Numbered from the stretch's first letter, positions 1 through 8,893 are shown. The stretch is DNA of 64,000 nt from Pontibacter ruber (GCF_023630205.1 NZ_JALPRR010000001.1:1-64000), one strand, 5' to 3'. Translations and numbers: made by a program. Notes: generated by a model from the sequence alone, not told the origin.

Positions 1-114
1 AGAAAAATCATAGAGAAAGATTTAGATAATATTGAACACTTTGTCGAAAGGTGGCATGAAATGCATGAACCTTTAGTAACTACATGGGAAGAACACCTGA
101 TTGAAGGCAAATAG
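1..114 (+). CDS. C-terminal fragment of an unidentified protein
   Basis: Frame 1 is open from the window edge to a TAG at 112-114 and gives 37 residues rich in E, H and K (it ends in HLIEGK). The start lies outside the window. No domain is recognisable from so short a piece, so no function is offered. It is followed by a 146-base gap before the serine hydrolase on the same strand. It could be the end of a real gene or chance coding; the charged, low-hydrophobicity composition fits a soluble protein tail. Confidence 0.45.
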   Translation, partial: RKIIEKDLDNIEHFVERWHEMHEPLVTTWEEHLIEGK

Positions 115-260
115 TAAAATTTAATAATTTATAAAAAGTACTTGCGCTAACCACACCTTTACGGCAGCTGCGCCACCGCAAAGCCCAACCGTTACTGCAT
201 ATCTAAATAGTAAGCCTTAGCCATACCAGGAGTAGCATACTTTAGGCGCCTAAACACTAT

Positions 261-1349
261 ATGAAATCTACAAAACTCATCTTCCTTTTTGTACTCTTGG
301 CATTTCAAGGCTTTGGACAGAGTCTTCAACAAGAGATTGACCCGCTTTTTTATGGTAAAGATGGGTTAAAAGCTAAGTTGCCAACAGTAGGCATCAGTAT
401 TGGTGTTACTCAGGGAAACGAGACTCGTTACTTTTCTTTTGGTGACAGATATGTAAATGGAGGAACACCTGTAGACAGTAACACTGTATTTGAAATCGGT
501 TCTGCGACTAAAACATTTACAGCATTACTCCTGGCATATGAAATTGCGAGTGGCCGTGTCGCTGCAGATGATTTTATGGACACACTGGTGCCCAAAAACA
601 TAAAACTAGATGATGCTATCAAAAACAAAGTCAGGCTTACAGACCTCGCCTCACAACAATCAGGATTGCCCAACATCAGTAGCGATAGTTACATAGCTGA
701 ACTGTTTAAGAAAGACAGCCTCCAGCCATTCAGCCTAGTGGACAAGGCCTATATGTATGACGTGCTGACCAAAACAACCAAATTAGAGAACCATGGGAAG
801 TATAAATACAATAACTATGCATTCTCCTTATTAGGCTTACTTATAGCAAATAAAGAGAAGTCTGACTACGAAACGGTATTGAAAAAAAGGATTTTAACTC
901 CCTTAAAAATGAGACACACTACCGTAGGGAAAGTCAGATCTTCAAATACGGCAGGGAGGTATGACAGCAAAGGACATCCTAAAGATTATATAATCACTAA
1001 CGCGATAGCACCTGCGGGTGCCTTAAAGTCAAACGCTGTTGATTTAATGAAATACCTGAAGCGGCACATCCAACCAACCAACAACAAAATGGGAGAAGCA
1101 ATCAAGCTGACTCATCAGCAATACTATAAAGACAGCGACATGGAGCTTGGCTTGGGGTGGAGTATAATACAAAAAGGCACCAATAAGTTCTATGGCAAGA
1201 GTGGAGATACTTTTGGCAACTCTTCTTTGTTAGTATTTGATAAAGCAAACAAAATAGGTATTGTCGTTTTATCTAATCACCAGAATTCTGAACTGGTAGA
1301 AATGATTTTTGATAAAGTATATGAAAGCCTTTTACGGCAAAAAATCTAA
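261..1349 (+). CDS. Secreted serine hydrolase, class C beta-lactamase/PBP4* family
   Basis: 362 residues. The N-terminus is a signal peptide (Lys near position 5, a hydrophobic run to about residue 17, cleavage after FGQ near 20). The catalytic signatures of the beta-lactamase-related serine hydrolases are present: SATK at 81-84 (nucleophile Ser81, base Lys84), YNN at 183-185 (the Y-x-N element) and KSG at 313-315 (the KTG/HTG equivalent). Members act in the periplasm as DD-peptidases, esterases or D-amino-acid peptidases; the substrate cannot be told here, and true AmpC function is unlikely to be inferable from these motifs alone. It stands alone, with gaps of 146 bases before and over 300 after. 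The gene looks richer in A+T than its neighbours (23 of 60 bases G/C in 601-660), which may mark a transferred gene. Confidence 0.85.
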   Translation: MKSTKLIFLFVLLAFQGFGQSLQQEIDPLFYGKDGLKAKLPTVGISIGVTQGNETRYFSFGDRYVNGGTPVDSNTVFEIGSATKTFTALLLAYEIASGRVAADDFMDTLVPKNIKLDDAIKNKVRLTDLASQQSGLPNISSDSYIAELFKKDSLQPFSLVDKAYMYDVLTKTTKLENHGKYKYNNYAFSLLGLLIANKEKSDYETVLKKRILTPLKMRHTTVGKVRSSNTAGRYDSKGHPKDYIITNAIAPAGALKSNAVDLMKYLKRHIQPTNNKMGEAIKLTHQQYYKDSDMELGLGWSIIQKGTNKFYGKSGDTFGNSSLLVFDKANKIGIVVLSNHQNSELVEMIFDKVYESLLRQKI

Positions 1350-1677
1350 CAACCAATAAGTTAGTAGTGCAAAGCTAGCCATTACTGCAGCAACAAACCA
1401 GCTCGAACCACAGCTAAACAGTAGCCAAATTTTCTGCTGCCGAAATCGCATTTCTTCCGGTCGCTCTGTCTCATGGAATGCCTCCTAGGGATCACCCTCC
1501 GGCCACTACGTAGCAAGTTGGTTATATTTAAAAATTTTCTTTTGCACCTCCAACTTATACTTCTCTCCTCTCCCCGAACATTCGCACGGCTTCACAAGTA
1601 TGAAGTAGAGGCTTTTGTTATACCTGAAAGTATGGCAGGCCGATAACATACTTCATTCATCTAAAAGCACAGGGTTT
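1350..1677. other. Gene-free stretch between serine hydrolase and SDR gene
   Basis: These 328 bases hold no convincing ORF, no strong terminator hairpin and no clear TAnnTTTG promoter element. One TATACTT heptamer lies near 1555. Reading through from a TTG at 1615 extends the SDR frame, but that extension is not conserved in character with the family. I see nothing else in it. Confidence 0.5.
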
Positions 1678-2454
1678 ATGGCTAAATTAAACGGGAAAGT
1701 AGCACTGATCACCGGTTCAGATTCCGGTATCGGGCAGGCAACGGCAATCGCATTTGCCAGGGAGGGCGCAGATGTTGTGGTTACCTACCACTCCGATAAG
1801 GAGGGAGCCGAAAAAACACGCCAGGAAGTAGAAAAACTTAACCGAAAGGGCATTGTGCTGCAGGTAGACGTAAGTGATGAGCAATCAGTGGAAAAGATGT
1901 TCAATCAGGCCCTTAGCGAATTCAAAACTATAGATATACTGGTAAACAATGCTGCAGTAAATGGCTCGGGTATAAACGTAGCCGATATGAATACGGAAAC
2001 CTTCGACAGAACCATCCGCACCAATCTGTACGGCACGTTCTTCTGCTCGCGCCGCTTTATCAGGGATCGCCGGAAGGCTGGTGGCAAGGGCAAGATCATC
2101 AATGTATCTTCTGTGCACGAAGAGATCGTATCGGCGGGCACAGCTGATTACTGCGCATCAAAAGCCGGCATCCGCAACCTTACCCGCACGCTGGCGCTGG
2201 AACTGGCCGAAGACGGCATTAACGTCAACAACATCTGCCCCGGCATGATACTGACGCCCATGAACCAGGAGGCTGTGGATGACAAAGAAGTACGGGAAGA
2301 AAAATCCGAACACATACCCATGAAGCGGCCCGGCAAGCCGGAAGAGATCGCCAATGTTGCTGTGTTCCTGGCATCTTCCGACTCAGATTACGTGACCGGC
2401 TCCAGCTACTTTATGGATGGCGGCTTATCGCTACATCTGGGGCAAGGGGCGTAA
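1678..2454 (+). CDS. Short-chain dehydrogenase/reductase (SDR), classical type
   Basis: 258 residues from the ATG at 1678. The frame stays open upstream to a TTG at 1615, but family members begin just before the Rossmann strand, as MAKLNGKV does here, so the ATG is chosen. Motifs in order: TGSDSGIG 12-19 (NAD(P)-binding TGxxxGxG), NNAA 90-93 (central strand), catalytic Ser144/145, YCASK with Tyr158 and Lys162, and PGM near 189 after the active site. The length and motifs fit glucose-1-dehydrogenase or 3-oxoacyl-ACP-reductase-like enzymes; the substrate is not determinable. It converges with the 99-residue gene on the other strand, with only 11 bases between stops. Confidence 0.88.
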   Translation: MAKLNGKVALITGSDSGIGQATAIAFAREGADVVVTYHSDKEGAEKTRQEVEKLNRKGIVLQVDVSDEQSVEKMFNQALSEFKTIDILVNNAAVNGSGINVADMNTETFDRTIRTNLYGTFFCSRRFIRDRRKAGGKGKIINVSSVHEEIVSAGTADYCASKAGIRNLTRTLALELAEDGINVNNICPGMILTPMNQEAVDDKEVREEKSEHIPMKRPGKPEEIANVAVFLASSDSDYVTGSSYFMDGGLSLHLGQGA

Positions 2455-2465
2455 TACAACTGAAG

Positions 2466-2765
2466 CTATACCTCCTGTTGCTGGTTTAGCAGCGCAGACG
2501 CCTGCTCAAAGCTGCTTTCCGGAAAAAACTCGCTGCTGATCTTAAGTATGGCAAAGAGGTGGTTTTTCAGAGAGGCTTCGTTTATACTTTCTCCTTTCAG
2601 CGCGTCCTGTGCCAGGTGCAGCGATAGGTCTGCCAGGAGCAGCCTCCGCTTCTCTTCCCATTCCGGTGTGCCTTTGTATACCGGTGTTTCAGGGTAAAAA
2701 GTCTCTACTTTCGTGTGTGCCGCATCTACCAGCTTCAGCACCTCTTTTCGGTTGTGGCTATTCAT
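2466..2765 (-). CDS. Small conserved-looking protein of unknown function
   Basis: 99 residues, soluble, with no signal peptide or membrane segment. The composition suggests mostly alpha-helix (RKEVLKLVDAAHTKVETF at the start, a LLLADLSLHLAQDAL-like amphipathic stretch in the middle). No family is recognised. It starts 9 bases after the stop of the CPBP-like gene on the same strand, so the two are probably co-transcribed. That arrangement, and a start codon right behind its neighbour's stop, favours a real gene over chance. Confidence 0.6.
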   Translation of the reverse strand: MNSHNRKEVLKLVDAAHTKVETFYPETPVYKGTPEWEEKRRLLLADLSLHLAQDALKGESINEASLKNHLFAILKISSEFFPESSFEQASALLNQQQEV

Positions 2766-2774
2766 ACTTCAGGC

Positions 2775-3584
2775 TTAAGCTAATACTTGCGGTGGCGTAC
2801 TCTCCTGCATTGGCTTCTCTTCAGTCTGCCAGTTCTTATTGCGCAGCAACAGGAACACGATCGGGAAAAGGAGCGCTGTAACCAGCAGGCTGATGTATTC
2901 ATATTGCACCCCTTCGGTTACATTCTCCAGCTTCCAGATTCCCTGCCCGTCGAAACCGGACATCATACGGTACATCACATTACTGCCCCAGTGTATGCCA
3001 ATCGTCATCCAGATAGAGCCCGTCTTCAGCACCGTGTAAGCCAGCGAAATGCCCAACACAGCTGAAAAAACCAGGTTCATCACATCTATACCTTCGTTCC
3101 AGGAATCGTCCAAAGCATAAAGCACCGTGGCAAGTATAAGGTACCAGCGCAACAGGTTTTCTTTTTTACAGAAAGCAAAGCTGTATCCCCGGATCATCAG
3201 GTCGTTTATAGCCGATGAAAAGAACATACCGAGCAGTGCCAGCGCAAGCATTGGGTATATGAAACCGGCATCCATCATGCCTGCTACCTCAAACTTACCC
3301 ATACTGTAAAACACCAGGTTCTTGAGGCCCCAGATGCCAAAGCCAAGTATAAAACCGATCAACAGATTCCAGCCCCAGCCCCGGTGCAACTGCATCCCAA
3401 ACGACTGCAGCCCTTTCAGCCGGAGCACATACCTGCCCAGCAAAAAAGCCACTACAAAGAAACCGACTGCCCAGCCCAGCCAGGGAAGCGGACTCAGTTG
3501 AAACAGTTTCGGGATCAGGTTGGCGTACAGGTTCAAATGTATAAACCCGGATATCCACAGGATAAGGGCAATCTTATTTTTCAT
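2775..3584 (-). CDS. CPBP-family membrane protein with degenerate catalytic motifs
   Basis: 269 residues with about eight hydrophobic segments. The layout matches the CPBP (Abi/CAAX prenyl protease-like) family: a motif-1 region INDLMIRG at 126-133, a motif-2 region VLYALDD at 154-160 and a motif-3 region HWGSN at 198-202. In active family members motif 1 is EExxxR and motif 2 is FxxxH. Here the two glutamates are Asn127 and Asp128, and the motif-2 His appears to be Asp; only Arg132 and the HxxxN pair of motif 3 remain. The protein is therefore more likely a non-proteolytic membrane protein, or uses altered metal ligands. It is followed by the 99-residue gene in the same transcript and diverges from the cupin gene across 113 AT-rich bases. 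Confidence 0.7.
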   Translation of the reverse strand: MKNKIALILWISGFIHLNLYANLIPKLFQLSPLPWLGWAVGFFVVAFLLGRYVLRLKGLQSFGMQLHRGWGWNLLIGFILGFGIWGLKNLVFYSMGKFEVAGMMDAGFIYPMLALALLGMFFSSAINDLMIRGYSFAFCKKENLLRWYLILATVLYALDDSWNEGIDVMNLVFSAVLGISLAYTVLKTGSIWMTIGIHWGSNVMYRMMSGFDGQGIWKLENVTEGVQYEYISLLVTALLFPIVFLLLRNKNWQTEEKPMQESTPPQVLA

Positions 3585-3697
3585 AGTCTTCCATAGTATA
3601 TCAGGAAACGTGCAAAATACTATAACTTTTTTAACATAATCTATAAACTTTCGTTATTATTTATAGGGAATCTTTCTATGTATAAAAATATCTGTCT

Positions 3698-4243
3698 ATG
3701 GAAAGGGGAAATATAATTTATGCGGCAGGCCTACTACTTTTAGCACTCCTATGTGGTTGTGACGAGGCCAGGACGAGTGGGGCAGTTACGGAGGCAAACA
3801 TAGTCCAAACAAAACAGGCCACTCCAACAGCATCGCAGCAAGGCGGGGATATGGGGAAAAAGCCCTGGGTAATTGACATAGAACAGGCAACTTTAAACAA
3901 CCCGAACTACCGCCAGGTACAGTGGACAGGCGAACACTTGCAAATGGTGCTTATGTCGCTAAAGGCAGGTGAGGAAATAGACCTGGAGTTACATGGAGAT
4001 GTGGACCAGTTTCTACGAATTGAGCAAGGCCAGGCGCAGGTACGCGTAGGGAAAACAAAAGATAACCTGAGCTTTGACAAAAAGGTGTCTGAGAACTGGG
4101 CAATACTTATCCCCTCCGGCCATTGGCACCATATAAAGAACATAGGCAAAGAGGAGCTCAAATTATACACCATCTATGCTCCTGCACAGCACCCGGCAGG
4201 CAGGATACAAAAGACATACAAAGAAGCCAAGGAAGTTGATTAA
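3698..4243 (+). CDS. Cupin-domain protein with an N-terminal lipoprotein-like leader
   Basis: 181 residues. Residues 1-21 look like a lipoprotein signal (hydrophobic run ending LLCGC, Cys21). A low-complexity linker rich in T, Q and A follows to about 50. From MGKKPWVIDIE at 52 onward the protein matches small mannose-6-phosphate-isomerase-like cupins: LHGDVDQFLRIEQG (metal site region, HxxxxxE-like) and IPSGHWHHIKN (second cupin motif with His residues). Known relatives usually begin at the position equivalent to Met52 (base 3851) and are cytoplasmic. Here an exported version is read, or the upstream Met is not used; the signal-like leader supports export. A strong bidirectional terminator follows at 4285-4320. 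Confidence 0.75.
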   Translation: MERGNIIYAAGLLLLALLCGCDEARTSGAVTEANIVQTKQATPTASQQGGDMGKKPWVIDIEQATLNNPNYRQVQWTGEHLQMVLMSLKAGEEIDLELHGDVDQFLRIEQGQAQVRVGKTKDNLSFDKKVSENWAILIPSGHWHHIKNIGKEELKLYTIYAPAQHPAGRIQKTYKEAKEVD

Positions 4244-4284
4244 ACCTTTTGGCTGATCATCAGAAAGCATCAGTTATTAAAAGC

Positions 4285-4320
4285 AACGCCCTCTCCGGTC
4301 TTTAAGCCAGAGAGGGCGTT
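4285..4320. terminator. Bidirectional terminator between the cupin gene and fabD
   Basis: Arms 4285-4295 and 4310-4320 pair perfectly (11 bp, AACGCCCTCTC and its complement), and two more G-C pairs extend the stem inside. Convergent genes end on both sides. Three tandem TATACTT heptamers follow directly. Confidence 0.85.
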
Positions 4321-4341
4321 TATACTTTATACTTTATACTT
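4321..4341. repeat. Three tandem TATACTT heptamers
   Basis: TATACTT occurs three times head to tail right after the terminator stem, 11 bases before the fabD stop. It is the densest example of the heptamer that recurs about 105 times in the window. Confidence 0.9.
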
Positions 4342-4352
4342 CTGCTTAAACC

Positions 4353-5231
4353 TTACTCTACAGAGCTAACTTCAGCGGTGCGCTCGATCTTTTTAACAAG
4401 ACCCTGCAACACTTTACCCGGGCCACACTCCACAAAATGCGTGGCACCATCGGCCACCATCTGCTGCACCGACTGTGTCCAGCGTACCGGAGCCGTAAGC
4501 TGCTTGATCAGGTTTTCTTTTATCTCAGCCGGATCGGTATGCGGTTTGGCATCCACGTTCTGGTAGATCGGGCAAATGCCCTTACTGAAGGTTGTTTCGT
4601 TGATGGCTTTTGCCAATTCTTCTTCAGCCGGCTTCATCAGCGGTGAGTGGAACGCGCCACCAACCGGAAGCGGCAAGGCACGCTTGGCACCGGCTTCTTT
4701 CATTTTCTCGCAGGCAATTTCGATGCCTTTGTTAGAGCCTGAAATTACCAGCTGGCCCGGGCAGTTATAGTTAGCCGCCACTACAATTTCGCCTTCTACC
4801 GAAGCACATACTTCTTCTACTTTTGCATCTTCCAGGCCAAGTATAGCCGCCATCGTGGATGGGTTGGCTTCACAGGCTGCCTGCATCGCCAGCGCTCTTT
4901 TGGACACCAGTCTAAGACCATCCTCAAAGCTCAATACTTTGCTGGCCACCAGCGCTGAAAACTCGCCTAGTGAGTGACCGGCTACCATATCCGGATTGAA
5001 ATCCTTGGCTACCGCTGCCTGCGCCACAGAGTGCAGGAAAATAGCCGGTTGTGTTACTTTTGTCTGCTTCAGCTCCTCTTCGGTGCCGTTGAACATGATC
5101 TCGGTGATGTTGAAACCCAGGATCTCATTTGCCTTATCAAACAGCTGACGTGCCACTTCGTGTTGCTCGTACAGGTCTTTGCCCATACCCACAAACTGAG
5201 AACCCTGTCCCGGGAAAACGTATGCCTTCAT
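4353..5231 (-). CDS. fabD: Malonyl-CoA:ACP transacylase
   Basis: 292 residues, the usual FabD length. It moves the malonyl group from CoA to acyl carrier protein, making the extender unit for type II fatty acid synthesis in the cytoplasm. Seen: the N-terminal FPGQGSQ (6-12), the nucleophile elbow GHSLGE at 85-90 with catalytic Ser87, the carboxylate-binding Arg112 in SKRALAMQ, and catalytic His195 in GAFHSPLM. There are no other fab genes nearby, so it appears monocistronic. The region upstream (5232-5300) holds short reiterated TTCGTTATT-like words and no clear TAnnTTTG element. Downstream it ends at the shared terminator. Confidence 0.95.
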   Translation of the reverse strand: MKAYVFPGQGSQFVGMGKDLYEQHEVARQLFDKANEILGFNITEIMFNGTEEELKQTKVTQPAIFLHSVAQAAVAKDFNPDMVAGHSLGEFSALVASKVLSFEDGLRLVSKRALAMQAACEANPSTMAAILGLEDAKVEEVCASVEGEIVVAANYNCPGQLVISGSNKGIEIACEKMKEAGAKRALPLPVGGAFHSPLMKPAEEELAKAINETTFSKGICPIYQNVDAKPHTDPAEIKENLIKQLTAPVRWTQSVQQMVADGATHFVECGPGKVLQGLVKKIERTAEVSSVE

Positions 5232-5493
5232 TCGTTGTTCGTTATTAGTTATTCGTTTCTTTTATCCTCAACTTAATTGCTGCATTGTTAAATAGTTAAA
5301 TTGTTGGTTGTTGAAAGACTAACATCAGCCTATACCTGTTTGAGTAGTTTCAAAAGTATGGCTGAACCATTTTACTGTACATACCTATACCTCAAACCTG
5401 CTCTTAAAACAGGAAAGCCGGAACATGGCCAATTGCCGATGAGACTACTAAACCCCACGAACAATTATACAATCAACAATCAAACAATTTACC

Positions 5494-5922
5494 TTAAAAC
5501 GCTACAAACCGGGCCCGTTCCTCAGGGCTTGGCAGCATGCAGGCCTCGGTGCGGCCGGCTATGCGGTAGCGGTGCTTCGCGATAAAGCGGTACACAAAGT
5601 TGCGGAAAGATAAGGGAATAAACCTGAAATAGTAAAGCACCGCCCACGGAAAGTTGAGGTGACGGGCAATGCGGAGGGCGGCTTCGGACTCGGTGTAGAG
5701 CCGGCCGTTTTCGTAAAAAAGGATGGAATCAGGCAGCGGATCAGGCAGCTGCTCCTGTGGCACCAGCTTTTCTGCCAGCCCCGATTGCAGGGCTGCAAAG
5801 TGCAGGTTTTGCCTTTTGTTATACTTTAAGGCTACCTGTATGCTTGCCTGGCAAAAGCCGCAGGTGCCATCGTAAAACACGATGGGTAACCCCTGCAGCC
5901 GCTCCAGATTTTCATGTTTCAT
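5494..5922 (-). CDS. DCC-family thiol-disulfide oxidoreductase-like protein (DUF393)
   Basis: 142 residues. The hallmark YDGTCGFC lies at 17-24: a thioredoxin-like CxxC-type site preceded by the conserved aspartate from which the DCC family takes its name. The rest (YFRFIPLSFRN, a hydrophobic-aromatic segment near 100) matches the family pattern. Members are predicted redox proteins of unknown substrate. Its ATG overlaps the TGA of the upstream T9SS cargo gene by one base (5922), so translation is probably coupled, although a functional link between the two is not evident. Confidence 0.85.
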   Translation of the reverse strand: MKHENLERLQGLPIVFYDGTCGFCQASIQVALKYNKRQNLHFAALQSGLAEKLVPQEQLPDPLPDSILFYENGRLYTESEAALRIARHLNFPWAVLYYFRFIPLSFRNFVYRFIAKHRYRIAGRTEACMLPSPEERARFVAF

Positions 5923-8711
5923 CAGCGTACGATCTCAACCCAGCCTTTATACTTGGCTCTTGCCTTGCTTGGGTCTATGGTATAGAATTCAACTTCTGCC
6001 TCGTAGTAGTAAATGCCGTCCGTCAGTTGGTTGCCGTCGTTACCTACACCTGGCCAGTTGATGTACAGCGCATCGCCTCCTTCGGTTGCACTCTTATCGT
6101 ATACTTTCACGCCCCAGCGGTTAAACACGCTAAATTTCATTGATTTGATAAACTTCGACTTCCTGTCCGGACGGAAAACATCGTTCTTACCATCGCCATT
6201 TGGTGTGATGATGTTCGGCAGCATGAACGAGATACAGTTGTCTTTGCATACCTCGTTGCTGAAGGCACTTTCCCGGCCGGCCGTGTCGGTGGCCGTTACC
6301 ACGTAGCAACCTGCAAAAGACTGGAGCCCGCTGTGCGTAAACGTGGTTTCTGTAGTAGTACCCAGCTTTACATACTCGCCCTCCATCGTTGGCCTGAAGT
6401 ATACCGTGTAAAATTCGATCTGATCGGTGCAGTCGCCGGTTACCTGCGGCACCCAGGTCAGCACGTTCTGGTACGGCGGCTCGGTCGGGTTATTCAGGAA
6501 TTGGTTACAATCCAGTGGATCTATACTTAGCTCCGGCGCACAAACCACCTTCGGAAGCATCATGCACATTTCCTGGCTGTTGTTGAGCAGTGGCTCCGGC
6601 ACGCCTTCTACCTGGTAAGTGCCTACAGTCTGCACGTAGTAGCAGTAAGTCAATCCACGTTGCAGTTCCTTGTTTCCGAAGGTGCCCCGATCGGTATACG
6701 TGCCGCTTGCAGCAGTTGCGGTCACACTATCGATCAGCACATACCTGAGTTCGTTCTCCAGCTTGCGGTAGATCCTGTGCCTAAACACCTCGTTCTTCCA
6801 GGGCACACTGTAGGTCCAGTTCAGCACAAAGGCCTTTTCGTCGTTTGGTGCAGCATCAACCTGCAGGCGCACACTCGATGCCTCGGTGCTGTCGCGCAGC
6901 ACATCGGCATTGCCTCCCCGCTGCGCTGAGCGGTAGAACTCCAGCCGGTAACGGTAAGCAAGTTCTTCGGTATTCAGTCCGGTATCAACAAAAGTGGTAT
7001 CGTTCAGGTTCGTGGTATTTTTCACCAACGTGAAAGTACCTCCTGCTCCCTGGCCTTCCTTACGATACAGGCGATAGCGGTACGGCTCCTTCTGCACATC
7101 CAGTTTGTTCGGTTTGGTCCATTTTACCGTGATCTGGCCTGCCGTGGTACTGGTTCTGTCTACGGTTACGTTGGTCAGGTAAGGGATATCCTGGTCGATC
7201 TGAAGGCAGGCCTCCTGAGAAGCTATACTTTTACCACCTCCGGGCAGCGGGAACTCAGCATAAATGATGTAGCAATAAGACACCCCAGCTGTTAATCCAG
7301 CCCCTTTGTTATTATCTGTAAACGATGTTTGGTCTTTCGGCACCTCGCCTACCAGCACGTAGCCTGTTTCTGGCGGTACCCCTGTCTGGCACTTATCCGG
7401 CACAAAGTTAGCGCGTCCTTCACGACGGTATATCCGGATTGTGGAGGCATTCTGGCAGATATACTTGTCCCAGGTAACGGTGGCTGTTCGGTCTTCGGCT
7501 GTGACTGCCAGGTTTTGCGGCGGCGGCCCTACTACTTTGATGCGGTACGGTTGCAGGTCCACGAGGCGGCCTGTGGCACGGTCAGGCAACGGCGGACGCA
7601 CGTCCTCGGCCCGGAAAATTACCTGGTAAGGCTGCTCACGCACGTCGGTGCACTGAGTTGGCCAGTTGAAAGTGCCGGCTGCACGGCCTGCTACACGTAC
7701 AGTCTGCTGGAAAGTGGCCGGCGGGAAGATGCCGCCTGTACCCGGTGCGGTCAGATCGATCAGGTCGCCATCCGGGTCTGTGGCAGATATCACGGTATTT
7801 AAGGTTGTTCCAGCTATGATACAGGTATCTTTGGGCACCAGCACCGGCGGCCGGTTATCCGACTCCTTCACAATGATCTGCATGTCGCGCACCACCTGGC
7901 TCAGTAGCGCCGCTCCCCCACCCGGGGCCACACGCCACTCCTCTACCACAAAGGCCACGTTATACTCCCCTTTCAGACAGGGCGCATCCCAGGTCAGCTG
8001 TCCCGTTCTCGGGTCTATTACAAAAACGGATCCGCCTGAGGCTGTAGAGTTCTGGCAGTTGCTTACCCTTTCCGGGAAAACATAACCGGGCACGTTGGTG
8101 ATGTTGCCGCCTCCCCCAATGTGCTGGGGTACGCGTAGCTTAAATGCCAAGCTGTCGCCATCAGGATCAAAGGCACCAGGGTTGTGCACCCACTTGCGGC
8201 CAACGGCAGCCAGGTCGATCGGCGCTACAGTCAGTACCGGGGTGCTGTTAAAGCCCCGCAGCGGGTTAATGGTAATGGTAGTGGAGATAAAGAAAGAAAC
8301 CTGGTCGGAAGGAGGTGCGATGTTAACGATGCCGCCGTTCCGGTAAATACCGTTCCAAGACACCGTGTAAGTACCTGCAGCAGCATACGTATAGGTCCAT
8401 TTATATTCTTCCCGGTCGGTGTTGTTGCCAACAGGAGTTACGGAGAGCCTGTTTACCACAATGGTACGCCCATCGCCCATTGAAATCGTTACCTGTGGGT
8501 CGTCAGCCGGCGACTGATCGTTCGTATACATTACCATGGTAAAGAAGAACCGTCGGGGATCGGGGTTCGGGGTGGTATCCCGCTGGGCGGTAATGTCTCC
8601 TGCTCTGATGTGTGTAGCCTGTGCCTCAGTAATAGATCCCAACAACAATATCAACACTCCCAGCACGAAACTGTAGGGCAGCAGATACCTCAAGCGTAAA
8701 CTATTTGGCAT
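5922..8711 (-). CDS. Large secreted protein with gliding-motility C-terminal (T9SS type B sorting) domain
   Basis: 929 residues. The N-terminus has a signal peptide (hydrophobic run about 10-27, cleavage near EAQA, then THIRAGDI). The body is made of immunoglobulin/fibronectin-III-like repeats, including PDGDSLAF-type and PPQNLAVTAEDRTATVTW-like strand patterns. The C-terminal ~95 residues are the classic gliding-motility-associated domain: LPNIITPNGDGKNDVF, then FNRWGVKVYD, then DGIYYYEAEV. That domain directs cargo through the outer membrane by type IX secretion. The protein is therefore probably surface-attached or released; an adhesive or scaffold role is inference. It diverges from sdhC across 225 bases and is followed with a one-base overlap by the DCC protein. 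Confidence 0.88.
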   Translation of the reverse strand: MPNSLRLRYLLPYSFVLGVLILLLGSITEAQATHIRAGDITAQRDTTPNPDPRRFFFTMVMYTNDQSPADDPQVTISMGDGRTIVVNRLSVTPVGNNTDREEYKWTYTYAAAGTYTVSWNGIYRNGGIVNIAPPSDQVSFFISTTITINPLRGFNSTPVLTVAPIDLAAVGRKWVHNPGAFDPDGDSLAFKLRVPQHIGGGGNITNVPGYVFPERVSNCQNSTASGGSVFVIDPRTGQLTWDAPCLKGEYNVAFVVEEWRVAPGGGAALLSQVVRDMQIIVKESDNRPPVLVPKDTCIIAGTTLNTVISATDPDGDLIDLTAPGTGGIFPPATFQQTVRVAGRAAGTFNWPTQCTDVREQPYQVIFRAEDVRPPLPDRATGRLVDLQPYRIKVVGPPPQNLAVTAEDRTATVTWDKYICQNASTIRIYRREGRANFVPDKCQTGVPPETGYVLVGEVPKDQTSFTDNNKGAGLTAGVSYCYIIYAEFPLPGGGKSIASQEACLQIDQDIPYLTNVTVDRTSTTAGQITVKWTKPNKLDVQKEPYRYRLYRKEGQGAGGTFTLVKNTTNLNDTTFVDTGLNTEELAYRYRLEFYRSAQRGGNADVLRDSTEASSVRLQVDAAPNDEKAFVLNWTYSVPWKNEVFRHRIYRKLENELRYVLIDSVTATAASGTYTDRGTFGNKELQRGLTYCYYVQTVGTYQVEGVPEPLLNNSQEMCMMLPKVVCAPELSIDPLDCNQFLNNPTEPPYQNVLTWVPQVTGDCTDQIEFYTVYFRPTMEGEYVKLGTTTETTFTHSGLQSFAGCYVVTATDTAGRESAFSNEVCKDNCISFMLPNIITPNGDGKNDVFRPDRKSKFIKSMKFSVFNRWGVKVYDKSATEGGDALYINWPGVGNDGNQLTDGIYYYEAEVEFYTIDPSKARAKYKGWVEIVR

Positions 8712-8733
8712 AAGCGTAGGGTTTGGCGGTAAA

Positions 8734-8741
8734 CAAAGGTA
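8734..8741 (-). promoter_or_regulatory. -7 element of the T9SS cargo gene
   Basis: Read on the minus strand this is TACCTTTG, matching the Bacteroidota TAnnTTTG -7 element, 23 bases before the ATG at 8711. No good TTG was found 19-20 bases upstream, so only the -7 half is supported. Confidence 0.5.
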
Positions 8742-8862
8742 TAATGAAAACAGATATTTTCCTTTTTTATTTTTAACAAAAGGAGGAATAGCAGGTTATC
8801 ACAAGTATGGTTTTCAGTCCTACGCAGAGCAATTTAGATTGATTCAAAATATGATATTAAAA

Positions 8863-8893
8863 TTGGTTTATATAAGGTCTGAATGTACCTTTG
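8863..8893 (+). promoter_or_regulatory. sdhCAB promoter
   Basis: TTG at 8863-8865, a 20-base spacer, then TACCTTTG at 8886-8893. This fits the Bacteroidota -33/-7 consensus (TTG and TAnnTTTG). The ATG of sdhC is at 8937, leaving a leader of roughly 35 bases. Confidence 0.7.

Noticed and set aside
4321..4341. Tandem TATACTT as an iteron origin or CRISPR-like array
   Set aside because: Only three 7-bp units without spacers; it is explained as a dense case of the dispersed heptamer.
5301..5585. 94-residue plus-strand frame between fabD and the DCC gene
   Set aside because: It overlaps the end of the DCC gene antisense and the intergenic part is made of reiterated words; no domain.
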